A stretch of 64,000 nt of DNA from Pelovirga terrestris. GTDB lineage: Bacteria > Desulfobacterota > Desulfuromonadia > Desulfuromonadales > Geopsychrobacteraceae. Below are positions 33,936 through 43,124 of the stretch, in pieces. The notes under the pieces were generated by a model. The model was not told the origin of the DNA. It saw only the letters and a program-made list of their open reading frames with translations, and did not search any database. Location: assembly GCF_014773365.1 (NCBI RefSeq), contig NZ_JACWUN010000006.1:108681-172680 (forward strand). Direction: 5' to 3'. Both the position numbers and the translations under genes were made by a program. The first letter of the stretch is position 1; every line of letters starts with the position of its first letter.

Positions 33936-35477
33936 ATGATGAATGCAGCGATGATGATTGCGCCGGCTCCCCAGCCGGGCACTGTCCAATTTGGGGGAAA
34001 AGCGGCAGCAGAACAAGAGCCACTTTTTGGTCAGGCGCTGGCGCAACAGGAGCAACAGGTGGTTTATCAGACCCCGGAACAGGAGCAGACCGCGCTGTTT
34101 GGTGTGCCAGGCAAAGGGCTGTTGCTGAGCAACTTTTCCGAACTGTTGGGAAAAGACGCTGGCGAGTCCTTGGCCCAGCAAACTCAGCAGCAGGATCTGC
34201 TGGAGCAACGTGGCAAACTCCATATGGAATGGCTCGACAGTGTGGCGCTGCTACTTGAGCAAGGAGCCGTTCCGAACTCAATGGATCACGCTCAACTGCA
34301 ACAACTGGTCGATCTGGTTGAAGAGGTTCTGCCCGAGTGGCCGTTTCACAATCAGGTGGTGGCAGAACAGAACAGCGGACAGGAGTTGCTGCCCGAACAG
34401 CAGGACCCGGCCTTAGAACAGAAGGTCGAAGAGCTGATCGCCTGGTTCGATCAGTATCAGGAGCAGCAGGTTCAGCATCACCCGGGCAAGGGGATTGTCG
34501 GTGACTTACCCCCCGGGCAACTGGTGGCCGCACAACAGCTCGAGCAGGTTCGTGAGCGCTTGACGCAACTGCGCGCCAGCCTGGCAGAAACCGGCAACAA
34601 GGCTGAGCCAGCTAAAGTAGAAGGCGAAGCTAAAGGCCACCAGATGGCTGCCGCTGCAGTTCGCGGTGCTGCAATGGCGGGGCACAAGGAGTCCCCCGAG
34701 TCCCCCCTCGAAGCACGCTTTAGTGAACTGCTTAAACCCCGACCACCACAGGTAGCGCCACCACAGGTAGCAGAAGCAGGTCGTCAACTGTCCCAGGTGC
34801 AGACCAATCAAGCCGCTTCGGATGATGCTGTAGAGGCTTTTTTTGCCAAGGTTGCTGAAAAGAATGGTGGGCAAATCCCCGTGGCCCAGATGGCCATGAA
34901 CGCCAAACCAGGATCTGAAGTTGTGATGTCACAACACGGCCAGTTGCCAGGTCAACCAACCCCGCTGGTTAATGCTGCGCAACACATAGCCGCTCCAGCA
35001 GCGGTTGCAGCACCCTTTGCCGCCAGCGCGCAAGTTACCGATAGTCAGATCTTTGACCAGGTGGTGACTCATCTTTCCGGCAGCGCGAAAGGTGATATGG
35101 GCCGCATGGTGCTGCGCCTGCACCCGGCGGAACTGGGATCCTTGCGGATTGAGTTGATGGTTGAGGGAGACAAGGTGCGTGCCAATCTCCATGCCCAGAC
35201 CCAGCAGGTTCAGGAAGTGCTTGAGCGCAATCTTGGACAACTGCGTAACTCCCTGGCTGAACAGGGGTTGAAGATCGACCATTTTCAGGTCAGCAGTGAT
35301 GCCCGTCAGCATCAGCAACAGGGACCGGCCGAAGATTTGGCGCACCAGCGCCAAGCAGCAGAACAATCAGCACAACACCGGCGCGCCCATAAGGAAGAGC
35401 CGTTAGTGGAAGATCAGGCCATCCCCCTGACTCACCTGATCCAGAATGGTGGCAGAGGTATCAGCCTTCATGTTTAA
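33936..35477 (+). CDS. fliK: flagellar hook-length control protein FliK
   Basis: A 513-aa export-apparatus ruler that sets hook length and switches FlhB specificity. The N-terminal and middle regions are Gln/Glu-rich, with low-complexity stretches (QALAQQEQQVVYQTPEQEQ) and a short duplicated PPQVA segment encoded by a 15-nt direct repeat at 34742-34771. The C-terminal domain has the conserved MVLRLHPAELGSLRIELMV and GLKIDHFQVSS. AAAGGAGGTG is the ribosome site. Only the last 120 residues are conserved in this family. Confidence 0.92.
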   Translation: MMNAAMMIAPAPQPGTVQFGGKAAAEQEPLFGQALAQQEQQVVYQTPEQEQTALFGVPGKGLLLSNFSELLGKDAGESLAQQTQQQDLLEQRGKLHMEWLDSVALLLEQGAVPNSMDHAQLQQLVDLVEEVLPEWPFHNQVVAEQNSGQELLPEQQDPALEQKVEELIAWFDQYQEQQVQHHPGKGIVGDLPPGQLVAAQQLEQVRERLTQLRASLAETGNKAEPAKVEGEAKGHQMAAAAVRGAAMAGHKESPESPLEARFSELLKPRPPQVAPPQVAEAGRQLSQVQTNQAASDDAVEAFFAKVAEKNGGQIPVAQMAMNAKPGSEVVMSQHGQLPGQPTPLVNAAQHIAAPAAVAAPFAASAQVTDSQIFDQVVTHLSGSAKGDMGRMVLRLHPAELGSLRIELMVEGDKVRANLHAQTQQVQEVLERNLGQLRNSLAEQGLKIDHFQVSSDARQHQQQGPAEDLAHQRQAAEQSAQHRRAHKEEPLVEDQAIPLTHLIQNGGRGISLHV

Positions 35478-35515
35478 CCTGATAAAAAGTCGGTAGGAAG
35501 AAAGGTCAAACAACG

Positions 35516-36178
35516 ATGACAGCAATCAGCTCAGCCATTTCAGCACAGGCGCCACCAGTGACCAATATGGGCGATCGTGATGTGTCCATGGGCAAGGAAG
35601 ACTTTCTCAAGCTTCTGGTTGCCCAATTACAGCATCAGGACCCGTTAAATCCAGCGGATCCGACCGAGTTTACCTCCCAATTGGCGCAGTTTGGCCAACT
35701 CGAACAGCTGACCAATGCCAACAAAAGCCTGGAACAACTCGGGCGTATGAGTGGCGAGATGGAAAAAATGTCAGCTTTAAGCCTGATCGGTCAGGAGGTG
35801 GTCGCGGAAGGGTCGGCCTTCCATTTTAATGGCGAATCAATGCAACTTGGTTACCAGCTGGATACGCCGGCAGAGAAGGTGACCCTCTACGTGCAGAACC
35901 AAAGTGGTAGCACCCTGACCACCATTAGCGCCCGTGAAACCAGCTCCGGTCAGTACTTTGTTGACTGGGATGGTTACACCGATTCCGGCATGCCGCTGGT
36001 TCCTGGTGATTATTCCCTAATTGTTCATGCTATCGATGCCGATGAGAAGACCATCGACAGTAAGAGCCTGGTCAAGGGGCGGGTGGAGTCAGTCGATTTA
36101 GGCGGTACCAGCGTGCAACTCGACACCAGTAGCGGTACCTTTGCGCTGGGACGGATTACCAGGGCCGGAGGCAGCTGA
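35516..36178 (+). CDS. flgD: flagellar hook assembly scaffold FlgD
   Basis: A 220-aa hook cap. The N terminus has DFLKLLVAQLQHQDPLNP and EFTSQLAQFGQLEQLTNAN, the FlgD signature; the C-terminal beta-sandwich includes SGQYFVDWDGYTDSGMPLVPG. The scaffold caps the growing hook and is later replaced. The stop overlaps the next start by 1 nt (TGATG). Order fliK-flgD-hook gene is classical. Confidence 0.96.
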   Translation: MTAISSAISAQAPPVTNMGDRDVSMGKEDFLKLLVAQLQHQDPLNPADPTEFTSQLAQFGQLEQLTNANKSLEQLGRMSGEMEKMSALSLIGQEVVAEGSAFHFNGESMQLGYQLDTPAEKVTLYVQNQSGSTLTTISARETSSGQYFVDWDGYTDSGMPLVPGDYSLIVHAIDADEKTIDSKSLVKGRVESVDLGGTSVQLDTSSGTFALGRITRAGGS

Positions 36179-36561
36179 TGACCGATGCGATTAATATCTT
36201 TCCGCAACCGGTATTTCCGGGTGGTCAGCCGCCGGCTAAACGGCCTGATCGTGCGCCGGCGACCGGAACCAACTTTGATGCGTTGTTGCGCAATAAAATG
36301 GCGCCGCAGAACATCAAGTTCTCGCGTCATGCCGGCGAACGCATGCAAAGCCGGGGCATTACTTTTAACCCGCAGCAATTGCAACGACTGGAATCAGCCA
36401 TCGAGCAGATCAACCTCAAGGGGGGACGCGAGTCCCTGGTGATGCTCGACGATACCGCCCTGGTGGTCAGTGTCAAAAATGACACGGTGGTGACCGTCGT
36501 GAGCAAGGATCAATTGAAAAACAACGTATTTACCAACATCGACAGCGCAGTTATTGCTTAA
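36178..36561 (+). CDS. flagellar operon protein of the TIGR02530 type
   Basis: A 127-aa protein. The C-terminal 90 residues contain IKFSRHAGERMQSRGITFN and LESAIEQINLKGGRESLVML, DTALVVSVKNDTVVTVVSKD and the final NVFTNIDSAVIA. This family occurs next to flgD/flgE in deltaproteobacteria and Firmicutes and is widely seen, but the molecular role is unknown. It overlaps flgD by 1 nt and lies 84 nt before the hook gene, so it likely acts in hook assembly. Confidence 0.85.
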   Translation: MTDAINIFPQPVFPGGQPPAKRPDRAPATGTNFDALLRNKMAPQNIKFSRHAGERMQSRGITFNPQQLQRLESAIEQINLKGGRESLVMLDDTALVVSVKNDTVVTVVSKDQLKNNVFTNIDSAVIA

Positions 36562-36570
36562 AACCTGCCG

Positions 36571-36597
36571 AACCGGTCCTCATTTGAGGAGGTTCGC
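36571..36597 (+). other. short hairpin in the leader of the hook gene
   Basis: GAACC and CCTC on one side pair with GAGG and GGTTC on the other around ATTT (the core CCTCATTTGAGG is perfect). It lies 49 nt before flgE with no T tract, so it is not a normal terminator and may affect translation or mRNA processing of flgE. Confidence 0.4.
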
Positions 36598-36645
36598 AAG
36601 CCGCCGACCGACGGACGCGGCTTTCGACAAAAAAGGAGTAAGACC

Positions 36646-38061
36646 ATGGGAGTATCGAGTTCTCTTTATAGTGGTGTCAGTGGACTCAACGCCAATGCCA
36701 ACGCCATGAGCGTTATTGGTAACAACATCGCCAACGCCAATACCGTTGGTTTCAAATCGAGCCGCGCCATCTTTGGTGACCTGCTCTCCAGCCAGATCTC
36801 CGGCTCCGGTGGCGCCTCCCAGGTTGGCCGCGGGGTCGGGCTCTCGATTGTTGATAATATCTTCAGCCAGGGGACCTTTGAAAACACTGAAACCAATACC
36901 GATCTGGCGATCGAAGGTTCCGGTTTTTTCATCGTCAGTGATCCAACCACCGGTAATGCTGGTAACTTCTATACCCGTGCCGGTGCCTTCCGTTTTGATG
37001 CCGGTGGTTTTCTGGTCAATCCGGAAGGGTTCAACGTGATGGGCTACGACCTTGACGCCAACGGTAATACGGTGGGCGATTTACAACCGATCTGGGTCAA
37101 CACCAACTCCTTCACCCAGTCCGGTCCGACCGGCAACGTCAATCTCAATACTAACTTGAATTCTGATGCGACGGCGATTCCAGGTGGATTTGATATTTCT
37201 GATCCTTCCGTCACGTCCAATTACGCAACATCAATCCAGGTGTTTGATAGCCTCGGCAGTACCCATCTGATGACAACCTACTTTACCAAGACGGCAGACC
37301 AAACTTGGGATTGGAATGCGGTTGTTGACGGCGGGGAACTGGAAGCTGGTGCTGTGGACTCTGACGGAAATGCGATTGTTGGTGCTGGAATCCCTGGTGA
37401 GTTTGCCATTGTTGGTAGTGGCACTCTAGGGTTTGACCCCAGTGGTAATTTGATCGTTATAGATGAACAGCCTTTATATTCAAATATTACTGAAGATCCA
37501 CCGGGTTCTGGTACGTTTGTCTATCCACTTGATTCGTCTGCTTATGGTGATCCCGTTGAACCTAAGCCAAAGGCCACCATTCCTGGTGGCAATCTGCCGT
37601 GGGGTAACGGTGCGTTGCCAACTCAGGAAATTGCCATCGACATGCAGACCACCCAGTATGCCAGCCCTTCAGTGGTGGTGTCGCAGGAGCAGGATGGCTT
37701 TGGCACGGGTACGTTGGTCAAGCTGAGTATTGATGCGGAAGGCTATATCGTCGGTAATTTCTCCAACGGTGCGCCGCGGAAACTGATGCAGATGGCGCTG
37801 GCGAAATTTACCAACCCCAACGCGCTGGATAAAATCGGTAATAACATGTACTCTCAGAGCACCTCATCGGGGGTGCCGGTTGTCGGCACCGTCGGTTCCG
37901 GGGTCGGTAATATCTTTACCAACGCGCTGGAGCTGTCCAACGTTGACCTGGCCAGTGAGTTTGTCAAGATGATCACCACCCAGCGGGGATTCTCGGCCAA
38001 CTCGAAAACTATTACCACGACGGACGAAATGCTGGCTGAAGTCATCAACCTGAAGCGTTAA
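36646..38061 (+). CDS. flgE: flagellar hook protein FlgE
   Basis: A 471-aa hook subunit. The N-terminal rod-type motif NNIANANTVGFK and C-terminal LASEFVKMITTQRGF with ITTTDEMLAEVINLKR are the conserved D0 helices. The central part (residues about 170-340) is the variable outer domain and is less GC-rich than flanking genes, as usual for hook proteins. AAAAAGGAG precedes the ATG. A terminator follows, so it ends the first flagellar transcription unit. Confidence 0.94.
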   Translation: MGVSSSLYSGVSGLNANANAMSVIGNNIANANTVGFKSSRAIFGDLLSSQISGSGGASQVGRGVGLSIVDNIFSQGTFENTETNTDLAIEGSGFFIVSDPTTGNAGNFYTRAGAFRFDAGGFLVNPEGFNVMGYDLDANGNTVGDLQPIWVNTNSFTQSGPTGNVNLNTNLNSDATAIPGGFDISDPSVTSNYATSIQVFDSLGSTHLMTTYFTKTADQTWDWNAVVDGGELEAGAVDSDGNAIVGAGIPGEFAIVGSGTLGFDPSGNLIVIDEQPLYSNITEDPPGSGTFVYPLDSSAYGDPVEPKPKATIPGGNLPWGNGALPTQEIAIDMQTTQYASPSVVVSQEQDGFGTGTLVKLSIDAEGYIVGNFSNGAPRKLMQMALAKFTNPNALDKIGNNMYSQSTSSGVPVVGTVGSGVGNIFTNALELSNVDLASEFVKMITTQRGFSANSKTITTTDEMLAEVINLKR

Positions 38062-38091
38062 GCGGATCGGTCAAAATTCTGACTTAGGCTG

Positions 38092-38128
38092 AAGGCGCCA
38101 CCGGAATCTGTCCCGGAGGCGCCTTTTT
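38092..38128 (+). terminator. terminator after flgE
   Basis: AAGGCGCC pairs with GGCGCCTT across an 18-nt loop that has a smaller CCGG/CCGG pairing, followed by TTTTT. It lies 31 nt after the flgE stop. Confidence 0.85.
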
Positions 38129-38208
38129 CATTGTTAGTAGTGGCACATATTTACTATAACATACTGAAAATACTTGACAGAAAATAGTCTAAGTAGTTTC
38201 TTACATAG

Positions 38209-38225
38209 TGGCATGATACCTGCTT
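38209..38225 (+). promoter_or_regulatory. sigma-54-like promoter upstream of motA
   Basis: TGGCATGATACCTGCTT puts GG at 38210-38211 and GC at 38222-38223 with exact N10 spacing; the -12 box CTGCT fits YTGCW. This is a good sigma-54 match. It lies between the flgE terminator and motA, about 100 nt from the motA ATG. Confidence 0.72.
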
Positions 38226-38327
38226 AAGATAATACATGATCGGTGTAATTTGTTGATATTGATAGATCGTTCGTCGTTTAATTGACCGCGTCGATCTTTT
38301 TGCAACCACGCCACTTCGAGGATACCT

Positions 38328-39092
38328 ATGGATCTGGCAACAATTGTCGGTTTGATTGCCGCCTTCGGCCTGATGATCACCGCCATCATGCAGGGCAGTT
38401 CCCTGCTGGTTTTTGTCGATATCGCCGCCCTGACCATCGTTATCGGTGGAACCTTCGGAACGGTGCTGGTGCATTTCCCTTTCAGCGATATCCTGGGTGC
38501 TGTTAAGGTCGCCGGTAAAGCCTTCAGGTACAAAGCCCACGCACCGACTGACACCATCTCGCGGCTGATTACCTATGCCGGCAAGGCCCGTAAAGAAGGG
38601 ATCCTGTCGTTACAGGCGGTGATGAATGATATTGATGACGAGTTTTTTCTTAAAGGGTTGCAAATGGCGGTTGACGGGCAGGAGCCGGAAGCCCTGAAGG
38701 AGATGCTCGAGCGTGAAATCGAATACGTGATGGAGCGTCACGACAAGGGCGCGGAGATTTTTTCCACCTTTGCCGCCTATTCCCCTGCCATGGGGATGAT
38801 TGGTACTCTGATCGGCCTGGTGCAGATGTTGCAAACCATGGACGATCCCTCCACCATTGGCCCGGCCATGGCGGTTGCGTTGCTCACCACGTTTTATGGT
38901 GCAATTATTGCCAATATTATTGCCAATCCGATTGCCGGCAAGCTCAAACTCAGGTCGGCCAGCGAAGTGCTCAACAAGACCCTGGTGACTGAGGGGATGA
39001 AGGCGATTCTGGAAGGGGAGAATCCGCGCTTGATGGAGCAGCGTCTGCACGCCTTTGTTGCCCCGAAAGAGCGACGTAGTAATTTTGGTTAA
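38328..39092 (+). CDS. motA: flagellar stator protein MotA
   Basis: A 254-aa stator subunit with four transmembrane helices: 1 (LATIVGLIAAFGLMITAIM), 2 (LLVFVDIAALTIVIGGTFGTV), and the pair near residues 150-210 including AAYSPAMGMIGTLIGLVQML and LLTTFYGAIIANIIANP. A cytoplasmic loop between helices 2 and 3 carries charged residues for FliG. With MotB it converts ion flow to rotation. It has its own sigma-54-like promoter. motB starts 8 nt after its stop. Confidence 0.96.
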   Translation: MDLATIVGLIAAFGLMITAIMQGSSLLVFVDIAALTIVIGGTFGTVLVHFPFSDILGAVKVAGKAFRYKAHAPTDTISRLITYAGKARKEGILSLQAVMNDIDDEFFLKGLQMAVDGQEPEALKEMLEREIEYVMERHDKGAEIFSTFAAYSPAMGMIGTLIGLVQMLQTMDDPSTIGPAMAVALLTTFYGAIIANIIANPIAGKLKLRSASEVLNKTLVTEGMKAILEGENPRLMEQRLHAFVAPKERRSNFG

Positions 39093-39100
39093 AGGGTTTA

Positions 39101-39841
39101 ATGATGGCAAAAAAACCAAAAAAACCGATGGCGGGAGCCCCCCTGTGGATGGTCACATTCAGTGATATGATGACTCTGCTGTTGACTTTTTTTGTTCTGT
39201 TGCTGTCCATGGCCACCCTTGACCAGGTGCGTTTTCAGCAGGCCGCCGAATCTCTGTCGGGAGCCTTCGGCGTCGGGGTGCTGGAAAGCAGTACCCGTAC
39301 AGAAGTTGCACCACCACAAGTCATGTCTCGTGTCCCTATCGACGATGATTTTAACGCGCGGGTTTATCAGCGCCTGCGTACCCAGTTGCGTGAACTTAAA
39401 CTCGATCGGCAGATTGAACTGGTCAAGGATCGTGGTGCTGTGGTACTGCGGGTCGACGCAGCCATCCTGTTTGGTGTCGGCCAGTCGAGCCTTAACCCGG
39501 ATGCCGATCCGGTACTGCGCAAGGTGGCCGAGTTGGTCCGTCCGCTGCCCCTCAACCTCAAGATCGAGGGGCACACCGATGATATTGGGGATGATATGCA
39601 GAATTGGGAATTGTCTGTAGCTCGTGCCGTGTCGGTGCTGCGTTTTATGGTCAGCGATCAATTGTTGCCCTTGGCACGCATCTCGGCGACCGGTTACGGA
39701 TCCCACCGACCCCTGTTTCCTAATCTCAGCGACCGTGAGCGTGCCCTGAACCGACGGGTCGAATTCGTTCTGGAAAGTCAGGGGGATCCGCAGCAGGAGT
39801 TGCCTTATCTGATTGATGCACGGGATCAAGCCCCCTTTTAA
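39101..39841 (+). CDS. motB: flagellar stator protein MotB
   Basis: A 246-aa stator subunit. PLWMVTFSDMMTLLLTFFVL is the single transmembrane helix, with the ion-carrying aspartate at about residue 22 (TFSD). The C-terminal OmpA-like peptidoglycan-binding domain has NLKIEGHTDDIG and RVEFVLES. A second ATG at 39104 is better spaced from AAAGGG. Ion type (H+ or Na+) cannot be fixed from this sequence. It pairs with motA. Confidence 0.96.
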   Translation: MMAKKPKKPMAGAPLWMVTFSDMMTLLLTFFVLLLSMATLDQVRFQQAAESLSGAFGVGVLESSTRTEVAPPQVMSRVPIDDDFNARVYQRLRTQLRELKLDRQIELVKDRGAVVLRVDAAILFGVGQSSLNPDADPVLRKVAELVRPLPLNLKIEGHTDDIGDDMQNWELSVARAVSVLRFMVSDQLLPLARISATGYGSHRPLFPNLSDRERALNRRVEFVLESQGDPQQELPYLIDARDQAPF

Positions 39842-39898
39842 GAAGTAGATAATCCAAGGTTAAAGACTGTCAAAAAATGATCAGGGAAGGATAAACCG

Positions 39899-40390
39899 AT
39901 GGCAAAAGAACCAGCAAAGAAAACGGAAGAGGCCGGTAAATCCAGGATCAAAATGATAATAATCATTGTGGCGAGCGTTGTTCTGCTGATCGGGGTCGGG
40001 ATTGGTGCCTATCTGTTTTTTAGCAGTGATGACAAATCATTGACGCCGGAGCAGGAACAGGCGTTGTTGGAGCGCCAGGCGAAAGAAATCGGGCCGATGG
40101 TGAATATCGAGAGCTTTATCGTCAATATCCTTGATCAGGGGGAAGTGCGTTATCTCAAAGCAGCTATTACCCTCGAAGCCGATACGCCCGAAACTGCCGC
40201 CGAAATCACTCAGCGTATGCCGCAGATCAAGGATGCGATTCTGCTGCTGATCGGCAACAAAACCTTTGCTGAACTCAGTGACCTGCAAGGTCGCCTGCAG
40301 CTGCGGGCAGAATTGCTCAACCGGGTCAACAGCCTGTTGTTGGTCGGCAAGGTCAAACGCATCTATTTTACTGATTTTGTTGTTCAGTAA
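39899..40390 (+). CDS. fliL: flagellar basal-body protein FliL
   Basis: A 163-aa inner-membrane protein with a single N-terminal helix (residues 20-42, IIIIVASVVLLIGVGIGAYL) and a periplasmic domain with NIESFIVNILDQGEVRYLKA and a final VKRIYFTDFVVQ, typical of FliL. It rings the stator and affects motor torque. GGAAGGA precedes the ATG. fliM starts 11 nt later. Confidence 0.95.
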   Translation: MAKEPAKKTEEAGKSRIKMIIIIVASVVLLIGVGIGAYLFFSSDDKSLTPEQEQALLERQAKEIGPMVNIESFIVNILDQGEVRYLKAAITLEADTPETAAEITQRMPQIKDAILLLIGNKTFAELSDLQGRLQLRAELLNRVNSLLLVGKVKRIYFTDFVVQ

Positions 40391-40401
40391 AGGGCAACCT
40401 T

Positions 40402-41403
40402 GTGGAAAAGATCCTCAGTAAAGAAGAAATTGCCGATCTGCTCTCGGCGGTTCGCCAGGGCCAGGTTGATATCGAAACCGTCGCTGAAGATGCCGTCCAG
40501 CCGGCTGCAGCGAAGTCGGTGGAGAACTGTAACCTGTTCCGCAGCAGCGGCACCGAAGGGTGGCGGTTGCGCAATTTCGATCTGATCCTTGACAGTTTTG
40601 CCCGTAATTACGCTATGTCCTTATCAACCCGTTTTCAGCGCGCCGCCCATATCAAGCTTGAAGCGCTGGAATCCATGTCCTTTGACACCCTGCTGCAACG
40701 GCTGTCCGGTCGTGGCGCTATCGGGGTGTTGCAGCTTGAGCCGCTAACCGGAGGTGGTCTGCTGATCTTTGATGAGCAGCTGGCTTTCTCGCTGATGGAG
40801 ATGGTGCTGGGTGGCAACTCCCAGGGCCAGGCGCTGATCCCCGAACGCCCGTTAAGTGCCATCGAGTTGAATGTCCTGCGCGATGTGATTCTCTCTGCCT
40901 GTCCGGAGTTGAATAAAGGATTTAAACAGATCGAAGCGATTAAGGCAGAGCTGGTTGAGGTGGTCAGTAACCTGCGACTGCTTAACTTTGTCGATCCGGA
41001 AGTCGGGGTCTCGGTTTCCCAGTTCAAGGTCGCTATCGAAAATCTCGAGGGGCATATTACCCTGGTCATTCCTCATCTAACCCTCGAGCCGCTGCAGAAA
41101 AAACAGAAATTAAAAGCCGTACCTGCCAGTTCGTTGCAAAGCACCCGCTGGCAGCAGCTGGTCTGTGCAGAGCTCAATAACATGGAGGTCAAGGTCGAGG
41201 TCAGATTAGCGTCTTTATCTCTACGGGTGCGGGATATCCTCAACTTTCAGGTGGGGGATGTGATTGATCTGGGAATTAAACCGGAAACCCCGGCCAAGGT
41301 GTCGATCGAAGAACGCTCCAAGTTTTTCGGGATGGTGGGGGTTCAGGGGAATAAAAAAGCGGTACGTATTTCGGGACCTATTCCCGGTGGAGGAGAACAA
41401 TGA
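40402..41403 (+). CDS. fliM: flagellar motor switch protein FliM
   Basis: A 333-aa C-ring protein. LSKEEIADLLSAV at the N terminus is the CheY-P-binding helix, followed by the CheC-like middle domain (LDSFARNYAMSLSTRFQRA, GGLLIFDEQLAFSLMEMVLGG) and the SPOA C-terminal domain (VEVRLASLSLRVRDILNFQV). The start is GTG at 40402, supported by AAAGGG seven bases upstream. fliN overlaps its end by 4 nt. Confidence 0.97.
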   Translation: MEKILSKEEIADLLSAVRQGQVDIETVAEDAVQPAAAKSVENCNLFRSSGTEGWRLRNFDLILDSFARNYAMSLSTRFQRAAHIKLEALESMSFDTLLQRLSGRGAIGVLQLEPLTGGGLLIFDEQLAFSLMEMVLGGNSQGQALIPERPLSAIELNVLRDVILSACPELNKGFKQIEAIKAELVEVVSNLRLLNFVDPEVGVSVSQFKVAIENLEGHITLVIPHLTLEPLQKKQKLKAVPASSLQSTRWQQLVCAELNNMEVKVEVRLASLSLRVRDILNFQVGDVIDLGIKPETPAKVSIEERSKFFGMVGVQGNKKAVRISGPIPGGGEQ

Positions 41404-41714
41404 GTACTGAACATAATCAAACACCAAAAGCCCCCGCAGTCCCCCCAATGAAAGACCGGGGAATCGATCTGCTCCTTGATATCCCCCTCGAGGTTGCCGT
41501 TGAGGTAGGCCGCTCACGGATTCTGGTCCGCGATCTGCTGCAATTGCAGGAAGGTTCTATGATCGAGCTCGACAAGCTGGCCGGCGAGCCGCTTGATCTG
41601 TACGTCAATTCACGCCTGATCGCGCGCGGTGAAGCGGTGGTGGTCAATGAAAAGTTCGGGTTGCGCCTGACCGATGTTGTCAGCCCGTCCGAGCGCATTG
41701 AGAACCTGGGGTAA
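41400..41714 (+). CDS. fliN: flagellar motor switch protein FliN
   Basis: A 104-aa SPOA-domain protein at the base of the C ring. IDLLLDIPLEVAVEVGRSRI, LVRDLLQLQEGSMIELDKLA and INE-type ending VNEKFGLRLTDVVSPSERIE are the family blocks. It overlaps fliM by 4 nt (ATGA) and lies 4 nt before fliO. Length is typical of the short FliN. Confidence 0.97.
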   Translation: MSTEHNQTPKAPAVPPMKDRGIDLLLDIPLEVAVEVGRSRILVRDLLQLQEGSMIELDKLAGEPLDLYVNSRLIARGEAVVVNEKFGLRLTDVVSPSERIENLG

Positions 41715-41718
41715 GCTG

Positions 41719-42096
41719 ATGCCTGCAGTGATGGTACTGATGGTTCTGCTGGTTCCGGTAACGGCGCTAGCTGAGACTGCCGCAAAAGAACCGAGCCTGT
41801 TTACCGCCAGTTTGAAAATGCTGGCAGCGCTGGGGGTTGTCGTCGGTTTGTTGCTGCTGTTTTATGCCGCCAGCCGCCGGGGTTTTGGTTTTTTGCCGCA
41901 GAATAAAAGCGAAATTATTCAGATTATCGAGACCCGCCCGCTAGGTGGGCGAAAATTCCTCTGTGTGGTGAAGGTGCGCGACGAAGAGATTCTCCTGGGG
42001 ATGACCCACGATCGCATCGAAAATCTCGGGCGCCTGGAACCGGCCAAAAAAACTTTTAGTGACAGCCTGCATGCAGCCCAGGAGAAGCAGCCGTGA
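41719..42096 (+). CDS. fliO: flagellar biosynthesis protein FliO
   Basis: A 125-aa protein with a cleavable or anchoring N-terminal hydrophobic segment (PAVMVLMVLLVPVTALAE), a second helix (LAALGVVVGLLLLFYAASRR) and a cytoplasmic domain with IIETRPLGGRKFLCVVKVRD, the FliO signature. It helps assemble FliP into the export gate. The ATG at 41719 was chosen over an in-frame start inside fliN. fliP overlaps by 4 nt (GTGA). Confidence 0.9.
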   Translation: MPAVMVLMVLLVPVTALAETAAKEPSLFTASLKMLAALGVVVGLLLLFYAASRRGFGFLPQNKSEIIQIIETRPLGGRKFLCVVKVRDEEILLGMTHDRIENLGRLEPAKKTFSDSLHAAQEKQP

Positions 42097-42830
42097 CGTG
42101 GCGCGTAATCCTCATGCTGCCGGCCCTGCTGCTGCCGGTGATGGCGCAGGCTCAGGGGTTGCCGACCATTACCCTGGGGATCGGGGAAGCGACCGAGCCG
42201 GCACAGGTGTCGACCGCTTTGCAGATTCTGATCCTGCTGACGATTCTGTCGGTGGCCCCATCGATTCTGCTGATGACCACCGCCTTTACCCGTATCGTCA
42301 TTGTGTTGTCCTTTGTCCGCCAGGCCATGGGTACCCAGCAGGCCCCATCCAACCAGATTGTCGTTGGTTTAGCCCTGTTTCTCACCTTTTTTATCATGGC
42401 ACCGGTGTTCACCCAGATAAATGACGAGGCTTTGCAGCCCTATCTCAACGAGGAAATCAGCCAGGACGAAGCGATCCCCTTGGCTCTGGAACCGATGCGG
42501 CGCTTTATGTTCTCCCAGGTCGGGGAAAAGGACCTGCAATTGCTGGTTGATATTTCCGGTTCAGAACAACCGGAAAGTATGGAAGATATCGGCATGTTGA
42601 CCTTGATCCCGGCGTTCATGCTGTCGGAACTTAAACGCGCTTTTCAGATGGGGTTTTTGCTGTTTGTCCCCTTCTTGATGATCGATATGATCGTCGCCTC
42701 GATCCTGATGGCGATGGGGATGATGATGCTGCCACCGATTATCGTATCGTTGCCGTTCAAGATCTTGCTGTTTGTGCTGGTGGACGGCTGGTCGTTAGTT
42801 ATCGGCTCTTTGGTCCAGAGCTTTGGCTAG
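42093..42830 (+). CDS. fliP: flagellar export gate protein FliP
   Basis: A 245-aa inner-membrane protein of the export gate pore. It has a signal-like start, then AQGLPTITLGIG and four transmembrane helices including LILLTILSVAPSILLMTTAF and PFLMIDMIVASILMAMGMMM. TRIVIVLSFVRQAMGTQQAP is the family motif. The start is GTG at 42093, overlapping the fliO stop. fliQ follows 12 nt after its stop. Confidence 0.96.
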   Translation: MTWRVILMLPALLLPVMAQAQGLPTITLGIGEATEPAQVSTALQILILLTILSVAPSILLMTTAFTRIVIVLSFVRQAMGTQQAPSNQIVVGLALFLTFFIMAPVFTQINDEALQPYLNEEISQDEAIPLALEPMRRFMFSQVGEKDLQLLVDISGSEQPESMEDIGMLTLIPAFMLSELKRAFQMGFLLFVPFLMIDMIVASILMAMGMMMLPPIIVSLPFKILLFVLVDGWSLVIGSLVQSFG

Positions 42831-42842
42831 AAGGATCCATTG

Positions 42843-43112
42843 ATGACTCCGGAATTTGTGGTTAATATCGGCCGTCAGGCGATTGAAACGACGCTCATGT
42901 GTGCGGCTCCAATGCTGATTGCGGCATTATCTATCGGTCTGGTGATTAGTATCTTTCAGGCGGCGACCCAGATCAATGAACAGACCATGACCTTTATCCC
43001 CAAGATCGTCGGGGTGTTTGTTACCCTGCTGATTTTTGCGCCCTGGATTCTGCAGAAAGCCTCAGCGTTTTTGATTTCTATTTTTAATCACCTCCCCAAT
43101 ATCACTCCCTGA
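42843..43112 (+). CDS. fliQ: flagellar export gate protein FliQ
   Basis: An 89-aa protein of two transmembrane helices (about residues 14-36 and 50-72) joined by IFQAATQINEQTMTFIPKI, the family motif. It packs around the FliP-FliR core. AAGGA lies seven bases before the ATG at 42843; a TTG one codon earlier was rejected. fliR begins 12 nt after the stop. Confidence 0.95.
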   Translation: MTPEFVVNIGRQAIETTLMCAAPMLIAALSIGLVISIFQAATQINEQTMTFIPKIVGVFVTLLIFAPWILQKASAFLISIFNHLPNITP

Positions 43113-43124
43113 CGCGGGCACCCT

